A stretch of 64,000 bases of DNA from Bacteroidota bacterium (lineage in GTDB: Bacteria; Bacteroidota; Bacteroidia; Bacteroidales; F082): positions 1-64,000 of the forward strand of contig JAERTF010000170.1 in assembly GCA_016845105.1 (NCBI GenBank). The letters are read 5' to 3'. Shown piece after piece: positions 27,524 through 36,999 of this stretch. Position numbers and translations under genes: made by a program. The notes under the pieces were generated by a model. The model made no database searches and was not told the origin of the DNA. It was given only the letters and a program-made list of their open reading frames with translations. The first letter of the stretch is position 1; each line of letters begins with the position of its first letter.

Positions 27524-29641
27524 TTAATCAAGCATTTTTAACCTAGCCTTTAGTGCTTCTATTTCACTTTTGGCCTTATTAATCTTTTGCTCAAACTCTT
27601 CTTTCAATTTATTTGACTGTTTGGAATTAGAAAAGAACCCAATGTTGTTTTCCCAAATATCCAGATCTTCTTTTATCTTTCTGATTTTACCAGAAATAAA
27701 GCCCCTTTCTTTTGATAATCTTGCATTTGCATCAGGTCCAGATTTTAGAATATCAAGCTTATCTTTAAAATCATTGTTTGAAAGTTCAGATTTATTTACG
27801 TCCATTTTACCAATTAACTCATCCAAAGCAGACCTATACTCATTCTGGACTTTTTCTTTCTCTTTAAACGGAACATAACCAATTTCCATCCATTGTTTTT
27901 GAAAATCCTTGAGTGCCTTTAAATTTCCAGCTTTATCCTTTTGAATTTCATATTCGGAAATGGATTTAATAATCTCTTTCTTTTTATTAAGGTTGCTGTC
28001 TTCAACATCGTGTAGGTTTTTGAAATGCTCAGCTTTTCTATTAAAGAACTCATCACATAAAGATCTAAACCTTTTCCATATTTTATCTGAATACTTACGA
28101 GGTACCGGACCAATACTCTTCCATTCTTTCTGAAACTTAATTAATTCCCGCGTTGTTTTTCCCCAATCGCTACTATCTTTAATTGCCTCAGCTTTTGTAC
28201 ATAGCTCCAACTTAAGATTGTAATTATTTACCTGTTGTTCCTTAAGTTCATTTAAATATTCCCTTTTTGCACCAAAAAAAGTATCCAGATAACCTTTAAA
28301 GGTAGCCCAAACCTCATCATTCTTGCTTTTGGGTGCTCTACCTATAGTTTTCCATAGCTTAAGCAGCTCATTAACTTTATCTGTTGTAGCTTGCCAACCT
28401 TTAAGTGTATCTATGGGTTTTGAGACAATCTCTTTGGCACTCTCACACAATGCAACTTTAGCCTCGTAGTTTGCCTGTTGTTCGTCTTGTAGTTCTTTAT
28501 AATAATCCTTACGTCGAACATTTATTTTATCCGTAATTCCTTTAAACCTCTCCCAAATATCTTCTTTTACATCAGTTGGTACCGGGCCTATTTCACGCCA
28601 TTTATCATGGTAATGTTGTAACATTTTAAACGACTTAAGAATAGATTTCTCGACCAGAAGTTCCTCTGCTTTTTCACATAGTTTTACTTTTGCTTCAAGG
28701 TTCTTTTTAAGATCAAGATCACGTAGTTCACGATTGATTCTAACTTTATCAAAAAACTTCTCTACCAAAAAATGATAACTTTGCCAAAGGTTTCTTAGTT
28801 CAGATGCAGGAACCATTCCTATCTGCTTCCACTCCTCTTGTAATCTTTTAAATTCGTCATAGGTTTTCTTAAGTGTTTCTTCTGAGCCAACTAATTCTTT
28901 TAGTTCATCAAGTAGCTTGTGCTTAAGAATTAGGTTCTCTTGTTTTCTTTTTTCCAAACCTTGAGCATACCTTGTCTTGTTTTGACGATATACCCCTATT
29001 GCTGCATTATACCTTATCTCGAGTGGATCAGCAGTATGTTGAAAATCCTCCTCTTTACCACCATCGGTAATAAAATTCTGCAATTCAGATTCAATATCTT
29101 CCTTATTTCTTTGATAAAATGCAGAATTTATTTTCCCTACTTGAGGTTTAATTAATGAAATATCCTCTTCCTTAACAACTTCTTCAAGAATATCAATCAG
29201 CTCCTGTTTATTCAGGGTATCATAATCAATATCCTCATAAAGTACGCCATGATTATCTTCCAACTTTGGATGTATCATTTCAATGATAGCAAGTCTTTCG
29301 CTTTCACTTATTTGCTTTTGGTCATCCTTCTCAACATCTTCATTATCGCCTTGATCTATTATCCCTTTATCTGAAGACTTTTTTGTCCTTGATTCTTCGG
29401 AGGTACTAACAGACTTAACCTTTTCTGTTTCTTGATCATCTTCACCAGAAGATTTTCCTTGCAACATAGTTACAATATCAATCTTTTCTGATTTAGATAT
29501 TTGTATAGTATGTGAATCAGGTTTCAATTCTATACTTTCTTTATTATCAACCTTTTTTTCGATTGGTAAAGATTTCTCGTCCTGAGTTTCTGATTTGTTT
29601 TCCAATTCAGGATTTTGATTTGGGGTTTCTTTGGTATCCAT
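27524..29641 (-). CDS. DUF349 domain-containing protein
   Basis: Repeated units of the type LxxxWKxIGxVPxxxxxxxWxxFxxxxDxFF; charged, low-complexity N-terminus. Confidence 0.85.
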   Translation of the reverse strand: MDTKETPNQNPELENKSETQDEKSLPIEKKVDNKESIELKPDSHTIQISKSEKIDIVTMLQGKSSGEDDQETEKVKSVSTSEESRTKKSSDKGIIDQGDNEDVEKDDQKQISESERLAIIEMIHPKLEDNHGVLYEDIDYDTLNKQELIDILEEVVKEEDISLIKPQVGKINSAFYQRNKEDIESELQNFITDGGKEEDFQHTADPLEIRYNAAIGVYRQNKTRYAQGLEKRKQENLILKHKLLDELKELVGSEETLKKTYDEFKRLQEEWKQIGMVPASELRNLWQSYHFLVEKFFDKVRINRELRDLDLKKNLEAKVKLCEKAEELLVEKSILKSFKMLQHYHDKWREIGPVPTDVKEDIWERFKGITDKINVRRKDYYKELQDEQQANYEAKVALCESAKEIVSKPIDTLKGWQATTDKVNELLKLWKTIGRAPKSKNDEVWATFKGYLDTFFGAKREYLNELKEQQVNNYNLKLELCTKAEAIKDSSDWGKTTRELIKFQKEWKSIGPVPRKYSDKIWKRFRSLCDEFFNRKAEHFKNLHDVEDSNLNKKKEIIKSISEYEIQKDKAGNLKALKDFQKQWMEIGYVPFKEKEKVQNEYRSALDELIGKMDVNKSELSNNDFKDKLDILKSGPDANARLSKERGFISGKIRKIKEDLDIWENNIGFFSNSKQSNKLKEEFEQKINKAKSEIEALKARLKMLD

Positions 29642-29731
29642 TTTTTAAAACTTTGTTACATCCGATAAGCTATTTTAGCTACGGTTCATAGATTTTCAAT
29701 TAAAATATTATGGGCGTGCCCGTAAAGCGGA

Positions 29732-29739
29732 CAAATTTA
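29732..29739 (-). promoter_or_regulatory. Putative -7 box (TAAATTTG) for the DUF349 gene
   Basis: CAAATTTA on plus strand about 90 nt upstream of the minus-strand start. Confidence 0.35.
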
Positions 29740-29987
29740 GTAATAAAACAATATCATTTTCAAGTTTTTGATAAAATCATTGGTCTTTAAACATTAACTA
29801 AACTATATATGAATCAATAAGATATTGGTTCTATTTTATAATCAAAACATATATCTACACTAACTAGTTTAATTACAATAAACTTAGGCAAACAACCTAG
29901 TTGGGCAAATGAAATATAGATCGAAGTTTTGGTAAATAATTTAAGGTAAATAGTGTATATACCAGAACAGTATCATTTATAAATATA

Positions 29988-32273
29988 TTATCTATTTAAT
30001 CTAGATTTATTGAATATTAAATATCCCAGATTAATCAAAAATCCTATTTTAGATCCTGGTTTATCAATGTAATTAACCGAGGCACTTATAACACCTATTG
30101 GAGGTCTATAAATAATTCTAGCCGAGCCAACAAAATAATTGTAACTAAATGGCTCACTATAATACGCTATATTTGAGCCTACTCTCTTCAGCACCTTCTG
30201 GTAAGGTAAATAATAATATCCATCAGCTCTAAAATTAAACCTTTTGAAAAAATTATAATCAATAGCAACACCAAATCCACCATAATTATTTGATCGATAG
30301 TTTTCAAGAAATAATGTTTTCATTACAGGAAGAGGCTCATAAGGAGTCGCCATAAGCAAACTAGAAACATAGTTATCCAAAACTGGCTTGTTTGAGATGC
30401 CAACTTCACTCCTCAGTCCAACCGATAGTTTTGATGCTATCTCGAAGTATTTCTGCAATCTAAATGTTACCTTATAATAACCTAGATTTGATTTGATCTC
30501 TGAAGGTGTTGATTTACCTGATCCTTGTGTATATTTTTCATTTCCAGAAAAATAGCTAAGCCCCCCGTACATATGATATCCCTTGGTAGGATATTGTTTT
30601 CGGTTTAAAGTACTTGATTCGTACTCTAAAAAGGGAGTTAGGAAATAAAAATTAGAGACATCAGCAGTATCAGTTCTGGTAAAGTAATTATCTTGATAAT
30701 ATTGAAAATATGCATTAATATTGCTTACTCCCAATGAAATTCCACCTGAATTAGCAATGGGAATACCAAATGAAAATTCCAAATAGTTTTCATCATTAAT
30801 AATATAAGCAGGAAAATTATCTTCGAAAAAATATCGAGCATTGCTAAAGTAATTCTTTCGAGACACCAAAAAATTCAATTTTAGAGAAATTGGGATTTTA
30901 TTGGGAAATTCTATTTTTGCCATGGTGGAAAAACTGTTGTAGAATGTTCCAAAGTATGCACCTATGCTAAAATTTTTAGCTGATTTACCAAAGTATCCAT
31001 ATCTTAAATTTATATATCCTTCGTTAACACCAGAAGATGAAATATATCCACCTATTTTTAAATTAAATGGCTCAGCCTTTGTTATTATCAGATTCATATT
31101 ATATATACCAGCAATACTATCGTAACTTTGCTCAGGATATAGGTTGATTATATTCTCATTTAAAGCCAAGAAATTATAAAATGTATGAAATTGTCTATGG
31201 CTATTAAATCGTTCTTGATTACCTATTAGTTTTAAAAAATATTGCTTTTGTCTTTCATTTAGGCCGGTAATTCTGATATCTCCAAGTTTCTTATTTGGTA
31301 TTTCTTTTCGAAATAATTTTCTTCTTTCATCATAAGAAAAATCATTTTGTTTTTCAGTAAATCTATTCTTAATTAGATGAACCATCCTTTGTGTTGATAC
31401 ATATCCACTATCAATATAACTCTTTACATTAGTAAATTGAAAAATTGACTCATTTCCTGTTCTGCTTTCGATAACAACGCCAATTGTTGAATCTATCTTG
31501 TAATCTGCTTTTGTCATTAACATGCTCTGCATCAGTGAAACTGCATTATCAGGGTTTGGCGAAGAATAATTATCAACAGCCTTACTACCAATTATAAAAT
31601 CAGGACTAAAGTCAGAAATTGCAACATCAACAGGAAAATTATTATACATACCACCATCAAAAAACAAAACACTATCTATTTCGATTGGCCTAACAAAAAA
31701 AGGAAATGTTATTGACGCCCTTACAGCTTTAGCTAGATTTCCGTGCTTAAAAACAACTATCCTACTTGAATCAATATCCGCAGCAACACATCGAAATGGG
31801 ATCATAAGATTATTAAAGTCATTTTCTGATGCAGCAGATGCACCTGAAAAAAATTCCATCAGCCCATAATCAATTTCCTTAAAATCATAAACATTTATGG
31901 GTATTTGAATATTAAAACCCTTATCAATATTAAAAGGAAAGCTCACCATAGAAGCATCAGATTCATTAACTTGGTAAAAACATGAGTTTCCTACATTATT
32001 CTCCTTCTTAAACCTTAAGAAATCAGGATCAGATATTAAAGCCTCTATCTCATCTGGTGAATAACCAGATGAATACATGGCACCGATTAATGCCCCCATT
32101 GAATTTCCTACAATATAATCAATTGGGATATTATTTTCTTCAAGTGCTTTTAGTACTCCAATATGTGAGTAGGCTTTAGCTCCACCACCACTTAAAACTA
32201 GAGCTACACTTTGAGAGTATGTCCAAACTGGAATAACAAAAAGCAGAATAATAATAGACAATTTTTTATGCAT
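29988..32273 (-). CDS. Patatin-like phospholipase with C-terminal outer-membrane barrel-like region
   Basis: LVLSGGGAKAYSHIGVLKALEE, GxSxG as VGNSMGALIGAMYSSG, DGG as FDGGMYNNFPVDVA; BamA/surface-antigen-like C-terminal half. Confidence 0.87.
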   Translation of the reverse strand: MHKKLSIIILLFVIPVWTYSQSVALVLSGGGAKAYSHIGVLKALEENNIPIDYIVGNSMGALIGAMYSSGYSPDEIEALISDPDFLRFKKENNVGNSCFYQVNESDASMVSFPFNIDKGFNIQIPINVYDFKEIDYGLMEFFSGASAASENDFNNLMIPFRCVAADIDSSRIVVFKHGNLAKAVRASITFPFFVRPIEIDSVLFFDGGMYNNFPVDVAISDFSPDFIIGSKAVDNYSSPNPDNAVSLMQSMLMTKADYKIDSTIGVVIESRTGNESIFQFTNVKSYIDSGYVSTQRMVHLIKNRFTEKQNDFSYDERRKLFRKEIPNKKLGDIRITGLNERQKQYFLKLIGNQERFNSHRQFHTFYNFLALNENIINLYPEQSYDSIAGIYNMNLIITKAEPFNLKIGGYISSSGVNEGYINLRYGYFGKSAKNFSIGAYFGTFYNSFSTMAKIEFPNKIPISLKLNFLVSRKNYFSNARYFFEDNFPAYIINDENYLEFSFGIPIANSGGISLGVSNINAYFQYYQDNYFTRTDTADVSNFYFLTPFLEYESSTLNRKQYPTKGYHMYGGLSYFSGNEKYTQGSGKSTPSEIKSNLGYYKVTFRLQKYFEIASKLSVGLRSEVGISNKPVLDNYVSSLLMATPYEPLPVMKTLFLENYRSNNYGGFGVAIDYNFFKRFNFRADGYYYLPYQKVLKRVGSNIAYYSEPFSYNYFVGSARIIYRPPIGVISASVNYIDKPGSKIGFLINLGYLIFNKSRLNR

Positions 32274-32333
32274 CCTTATGTGTTAACTATTCTCAAATAT
32301 TTGGGCAATTTTGTAACGAATTTAAAAAAATTA

Positions 32334-32371
32334 AAGCAAAAAAAAACCTGTTAAGTAAATAACAGGTTTTT
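32334..32371. terminator. Hairpin terminator with A and T tracts on both flanks, after the PLP-enzyme gene
   Basis: AAAAACCTGTT AAGTAAAT AACAGGTTTTT. Confidence 0.8.
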
Positions 32372-32390
32372 AATTTGTTTATTGCTACTA

Positions 32391-33572
32391 TTATGCAAAT
32401 GATAATGCATTATCAAGATCTGCAATTATATCTTCAATATTTTCAATTCCAATAGATAACCTAACTAAACCATCTGTAATACCTGCTTTTTCTCTTGCCT
32501 CTTTTGATAATTTAGAATGTGTCATAGAAGCCGGGTGCTGTATAAGAGTCTCTATTCCTCCTAATGATACAGCTAAAAGTGCAAGATTAACATTATTCAT
32601 AACTTCTTTACCTGCATCAATACCCCCTTTAACTCCGAAGGATATCATGGCGCCTGGTCCATCCATCTGAGCTAAACCCAGCTCATATTGTGGATGTGAT
32701 TTTAAACCTGGATATAGTATCCAATCAACTTTTGGGTGTGTTTCTAAAAATTCGGCCACTGCAATGGCGTTTTCCTGTGCTTTATCAATTCGAATTGATA
32801 GTGTTTTTAGTCCTCTACGTACCAACCATGCTTGATGCGGATCCATGTTAAATCCAACATTCATCATTATATATTTAAGCTCCTTATAAAGCTTCTCATC
32901 TTTGGCAACAATAATTCCTCCAACAATATCGGCATGCCCGTTAATAAACTTTGTCATTGAATGAAGTACAATATCTACTCCAAACTCAATAGGTCTCTGT
33001 AGGTAAGGACTACAAAATGTATTGTCAACACAAACTATTATATTATGCTTATGAGCTAGTTCTGTTGCTGCTTTAATATCGGTAATACCAATCGTGGGAT
33101 TCGCAGGAGTTTCAAGATAAAGCAATTTTGTATTTGGTTTTATTGCCTTTTCTATGTTTTGTATATCAGTACAATCAACAAAATCATATTCAACACCATA
33201 TTTTGGATAAAGGTTTTCCATAATTCCTCGGGATGGACCATATAGAGCATTGTGTCCGATCATGTGATCTCCGCTAGCCAAAAGTGTTAAATAAACAATA
33301 TTTACTGCAGCCATACCTGACGAAGCTGCTATTCCCCCAAAACCATTTTCCAATTCTGCTACGGCAACTTCTAACTCCTCGATATTTGGATTTCCAAGTC
33401 TAGTATAGATATAACCTTTTTCTTCTCCCGAAAAACAACGGGCACCATGATCAGCATCCTTAAAACTAAATGTAGATGTTTGATAGATTGGTGTAACTGC
33501 ACTCCCTTTTTCATCTTTAATACCACCGGAGTGAACAAGCTTGGATGTAAATCCTGATTTTTTTGTATCCAT
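32391..33572 (-). CDS. Cys/Met metabolism PLP-dependent enzyme (cystathionine gamma-synthase/lyase or methionine gamma-lyase type)
   Basis: TPIYQTSTFSFKD, YTRLGNPNIEELE, SSGMAAVN, PLP-lysine segment LHSMTKFINGHADIVGG, LSIGIENIEDIIADL. Confidence 0.9.
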   Translation of the reverse strand: MDTKKSGFTSKLVHSGGIKDEKGSAVTPIYQTSTFSFKDADHGARCFSGEEKGYIYTRLGNPNIEELEVAVAELENGFGGIAASSGMAAVNIVYLTLLASGDHMIGHNALYGPSRGIMENLYPKYGVEYDFVDCTDIQNIEKAIKPNTKLLYLETPANPTIGITDIKAATELAHKHNIIVCVDNTFCSPYLQRPIEFGVDIVLHSMTKFINGHADIVGGIIVAKDEKLYKELKYIMMNVGFNMDPHQAWLVRRGLKTLSIRIDKAQENAIAVAEFLETHPKVDWILYPGLKSHPQYELGLAQMDGPGAMISFGVKGGIDAGKEVMNNVNLALLAVSLGGIETLIQHPASMTHSKLSKEAREKAGITDGLVRLSIGIENIEDIIADLDNALSFA

Positions 33573-33760
33573 TTCGTTATCTAAAATTACTATGTTTATT
33601 TATTAAAATTATTTAGGAAATATCAATGTTAAACAGATTATTGAAAAATTGGTATTTCAGATAATTATTGTCAATCTTTTCAATTAGGAACCGGCAAATA
33701 TAGTTTAATTCAGCCAATTTGATAAACTTACTATTTGCATTGATTCACAATGATTACATC

Positions 33761-34096
33761 TTAATGATGACAATAATTTTGCCCGTACTCAAGCTCATCT
33801 TCCATGAAGTTTTTAATAAGTATATCTGCTGTATTTTCTTTTACTCCAGCATATACATTTATTCCAGCTTCGTTTAAAATATTTATGGCTTTGGGACCGA
33901 TTCCACCAACTAATAAATCAGTAGTATTTTCAGCAATCAACCATCTTGGAATTGTTCCTTCGGCGTGAGGTGGAGGTTCTTTTGATGTACTCTTTACAAT
34001 ACCTGAATCATCGATATCCACAAAAACAAATTCTCTACTATGCCCAAAATGGTGCGATAGGGTCCCCTTTTCGACGGGGAATGCTAATTTTTTCAT
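33761..34096 (-). CDS. NifX/NifB-type dinitrogenase iron-molybdenum cofactor-binding domain protein
   Basis: LSHHFGHSREFVFVDI, PPPHAEGTIPRWLIAENTTDLLVGGIGPKAINILNEAGINVYAG. Confidence 0.85.
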   Translation of the reverse strand: MKKLAFPVEKGTLSHHFGHSREFVFVDIDDSGIVKSTSKEPPPHAEGTIPRWLIAENTTDLLVGGIGPKAINILNEAGINVYAGVKENTADILIKNFMEDELEYGQNYCHH

Positions 34097-34100
34097 AATC

Positions 34101-34724
34101 CTACTTCCTTTTTTTTAAAATAACTTTATGATGCTCTGAGTTTTCACGTATCATTCTAATGTCACAATCAGGACAAAGCTTTGTACTGCATGGTGTTCCT
34201 CTTAAATGTGGAATTCTTAAATCACATTTAGGACAAATGCAATTACCCTCCGTGTCAATTGATTTGTTTTTAACAGAGTTATTTCCAAAACCCCTAATGG
34301 GCCAATTTCCAGATTCCTGAATTGATGACACATTTGAATTTTTGCAAACAGGACATGATTTTTCCTGGTTTGGTATTTTACTCTGTTTTCGGTAAACCGT
34401 GTTACAGTGATTACAATAGTACCATTGATCTTCAAATATTACATCACCACCTTCAATGGAAATAACCTTATTTTCTACAAAAGCTTGGGCCACTTTTTTT
34501 CGAGCCGAATCATAAATTCGAGTTAAAGTTGGTCTTGAAACATTCATTTTCTGTGAAGCTTCAAACTGTGTTAAATCAAGATAGTCCAATAGCCGAATCG
34601 ATTCATACTCCTCAAATAATAAAATAATTCTTTTTGCAGGATCGAAGTCACCATTTTTTGGAATAAAACCTGTAACCGGTGGTGGCTCATTTAGTTGCCT
34701 GCTAATTTTTGGACGTGGAGACAT
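34101..34724 (-). CDS. DUF134 domain-containing HTH protein with C-terminal zinc-binding Cys motifs
   Basis: MSPRPKISRQLNEPPPVTGFIPKN, LLFEEYESIRLLDYLDLTQFEASQKMNVSRPTLTRIYDSARKKVAQA; CNHC, CPVC, CPKCDLR, CPDC motifs. Confidence 0.88.
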   Translation of the reverse strand: MSPRPKISRQLNEPPPVTGFIPKNGDFDPAKRIILLFEEYESIRLLDYLDLTQFEASQKMNVSRPTLTRIYDSARKKVAQAFVENKVISIEGGDVIFEDQWYYCNHCNTVYRKQSKIPNQEKSCPVCKNSNVSSIQESGNWPIRGFGNNSVKNKSIDTEGNCICPKCDLRIPHLRGTPCSTKLCPDCDIRMIRENSEHHKVILKKRK

Positions 34725-34745
34725 TAAAAATCAATTATTAGCCTG

Positions 34746-34768
34746 CAAAAGTAATGAACAAATGTTCA
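34746..34768 (-). promoter_or_regulatory. Putative promoter -7 box (TACTTTTG, minus strand) abutted by the inverted repeat TGAACA-AA-TGTTCA
   Basis: CAAAAGTA at 34746-34753 and TGAACAAATGTTCA at 34755-34768, 22-44 nt upstream of the DUF134 start. Confidence 0.5.
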
Positions 34769-34910
34769 CTACACAAGTTTTCAAGTGAAATATTGAAAAT
34801 TTATGCACTATCATATTAATAAAAATAACAATCAGGCAGCTGCCCAATTATTATAAGAATAATCCAATTCTGGGAATTACCTAGCTCATGGCTGATGATA
34901 TCTGATCATA

Positions 34911-35414
34911 TTAAAATGGCCAAAAATTGTTATCATTCCAGATTTGCTCTTTTAAATCTTCATTTAGATCATGTAATAATTGGTGATGAGTTTTTTCCCA
35001 ATCCGCTAGCATTTGATACATTTCTTTTTCATTTGGATCAGTTGCAGATTCGGCTCTATTTGAATAAACTTCAATAGCACGATTTTCAAAATCAATTGCA
35101 GCAGATATCGCAGAAGCCTCAAAACCAGCGGCTGAAATCTCGTTTTTTACCTTTTCGGTAAGAATTTCAACGGCAGCATCATCTTCCTCAGGATGTTCTT
35201 CAATTTTTAGAAACTCATTATTATTCGCATAACTCTTAAATTGTTTTACTAAAAACTCGATATGTGCATCCTCTTCTTCTGCCATCATTTCAAAAATCTT
35301 TTGAGCTGACTTACTCTCGCTTTGACGAGCTGCTTGTGTGTAGAATGCTTTACCCCTACGTTCCAACAATATTGCTGTTTTTAGCACATCAATTGCCATA
35401 TTATTTTCTTCCAT
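34911..35414 (-). CDS. Ferritin-like/rubrerythrin-family protein
   Basis: RRGKAFYTQAARQSESKSAQKIFEMMAEEEDAHIEFL and FENRAIEVYSNRAESATDPNEKEMYQMLADWEKTHHQLL; a -7 box at 35436-35443 supports the shorter start MEENNMAIDV. Confidence 0.82.
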   Translation of the reverse strand: MEENNMAIDVLKTAILLERRGKAFYTQAARQSESKSAQKIFEMMAEEEDAHIEFLVKQFKSYANNNEFLKIEEHPEEDDAAVEILTEKVKNEISAAGFEASAISAAIDFENRAIEVYSNRAESATDPNEKEMYQMLADWEKTHHQLLHDLNEDLKEQIWNDNNFWPF

Positions 35415-35520
35415 TGCTAATGTATTAATTTCGTACAAATTTATTATTTTTAGTAAAACTATTGCTCCTAATTGATACTTTTTAATCAATCTAATATGAT
35501 AATATGCAAGATCAATTATG

Positions 35521-35528
35521 TACATTTG
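35521..35528 (+). promoter_or_regulatory. Putative -7 box (TACATTTG) for the APH-RapZ fusion gene
   Basis: Match to TAnnTTTG, 17 nt upstream of the ATG. Confidence 0.45.
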
Positions 35529-35545
35529 TTTCAAAACATATATAG

Positions 35546-36964
35546 ATGGCTTTAGATCATATAAAGAACATTAGATCATTACTCATAAAAAGTGGATTTC
35601 AAGATCAGGCAAATATTATTCCTCTGCCGTCCTCGGGCTCTAATAGAATATATTACAGGGTAATATTTGCTACTAATGAGGCAAACAATTCCATTATTGC
35701 GTCTTTCAACAATGATATTTGTGAAAACATTGCGTATAATTCCTTTACGATTCATTTTAAATCAATGGGTTTAAGTGTACCTGATATATTTTCACATGAT
35801 AGCACGTTCAAATACTTTTTAATTCAAGATCTTGGAGACACAACCCTTTTTAGCCTATTGGATACCAATCGTAAAAAAGCAATAAGCCTATATAAAAACG
35901 TAATATCCGATTTACTGGATTTTCAGATAAATGGGATAAAAAACCTTGATCTTGATGTCGCCTATCCGGTAAAAGAATTCAATACAAGATCTATAATGTG
36001 GGATTTAAATTACTTCAAATATTACTTTGTTAGGCCCAGTAATATTGAATTCAATGAAGACCATCTTGAAGATGACTTTGGAAAGCTCTCCAAAAAGCTT
36101 ATGAACTCTGAAAATGATTTTTTCAATTATCGTGATTTTCAATCAAGAAATATCATGGTTCAGGACGATAAGTTATGGTATATTGATTTTCAGGGAGGGA
36201 GAAAAGGTCCGCTTCAATATGACCTGGTTTCCTTACTATACCAAGTAAAGGCTAACTTATCTGATTCGGAAAAAGATATATTATATAGTTACTATATTGA
36301 TAAATTAAACAGCATATTGCCAGGAAAACAAAAGGCATTTGAAGAATATTATATCTACTTTGTATATTTTAGATTAATGCAGGTAATGGGTGCATATGGT
36401 TTTCGAGGTAATGTACAACGAAAAGCACATTTTTTGCAAAGTATCCCAATGGCAATTCTCTCATTAAGAAAAATATTAAACGACACTCCACTTGACGGTG
36501 GTTTACCAGAGCTTAATAAGGTACTAAGAAAAGTAAGTTTAATGAAATATGAACTCCAGGATCCATATAATAACCAATTAGTAATAGAAGTTAATAGTTT
36601 CTCTTTCAAGAAAAAAGGAGTCCCTGTGGATACAACCGGTAACGGTGGTGGACATGTATTTGATTGCAGGAGTCTTCCTAACCCAGGTCGATTATCTGAA
36701 CTGAGAGACTTTACGGGGCTGGATTCTCAGATCATTGAATACCTTGAAGATCAAGAAGAAATAAGTGCATTTATTGAAAATGTAAAAAGAATAATTGATC
36801 CAAATATCGAGAATTACATCATGAGAGGTTTTAAAAACCTTCAAGTTAATTTTGGTTGCACTGGTGGAAGACACAGGTCAGTTTACAGTGCTTCCACAAT
36901 CGGAAAATATATAGAGAAAAAATATCCTCAAGTAATGATTATTGTTAACCATAACGAACTATAA
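35546..36964 (+). CDS. Fusion of an APH-fold sugar kinase-like domain with a RapZ C-terminal domain
   Basis: N-terminal kinase-like: YFLIQDLGDTTLF, FNYRDFQSRNIMV, LWYIDFQGGRKGPLQYDLVSLLYQ; C-terminal RapZ-like: HVFDCRSLPNPGRLSELRDFTGLD...NLQVNFGCTGGRHRSVYSA. Confidence 0.87.
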   Translation: MALDHIKNIRSLLIKSGFQDQANIIPLPSSGSNRIYYRVIFATNEANNSIIASFNNDICENIAYNSFTIHFKSMGLSVPDIFSHDSTFKYFLIQDLGDTTLFSLLDTNRKKAISLYKNVISDLLDFQINGIKNLDLDVAYPVKEFNTRSIMWDLNYFKYYFVRPSNIEFNEDHLEDDFGKLSKKLMNSENDFFNYRDFQSRNIMVQDDKLWYIDFQGGRKGPLQYDLVSLLYQVKANLSDSEKDILYSYYIDKLNSILPGKQKAFEEYYIYFVYFRLMQVMGAYGFRGNVQRKAHFLQSIPMAILSLRKILNDTPLDGGLPELNKVLRKVSLMKYELQDPYNNQLVIEVNSFSFKKKGVPVDTTGNGGGHVFDCRSLPNPGRLSELRDFTGLDSQIIEYLEDQEEISAFIENVKRIIDPNIENYIMRGFKNLQVNFGCTGGRHRSVYSASTIGKYIEKKYPQVMIIVNHNEL

Positions 36965-36999
36965 TGCCAATTCAAATAATTCAAACTAAAAATTAAAAT

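Noticed and set aside
32391-33572. Calling this specifically methionine gamma-lyase (megL)
   Set aside because: The overall sequence fits, but the segment expected to carry the MGL active-site Cys (YGC) reads YGPSRG here, so only the broader Cys/Met PLP family is supported
33761-34096. Nitrogen fixation locus suggested by the NifX/B-domain protein
   Set aside because: No nifH/D/K or other nif genes in the window; small NifX/B-domain proteins are common outside nitrogen fixation
34835-34844. Perfect 10-bp palindrome GGCAGCTGCC downstream of the DUF134 promoter region
   Set aside because: Too short to separate from chance and not placed at a recognisable promoter or gene boundary
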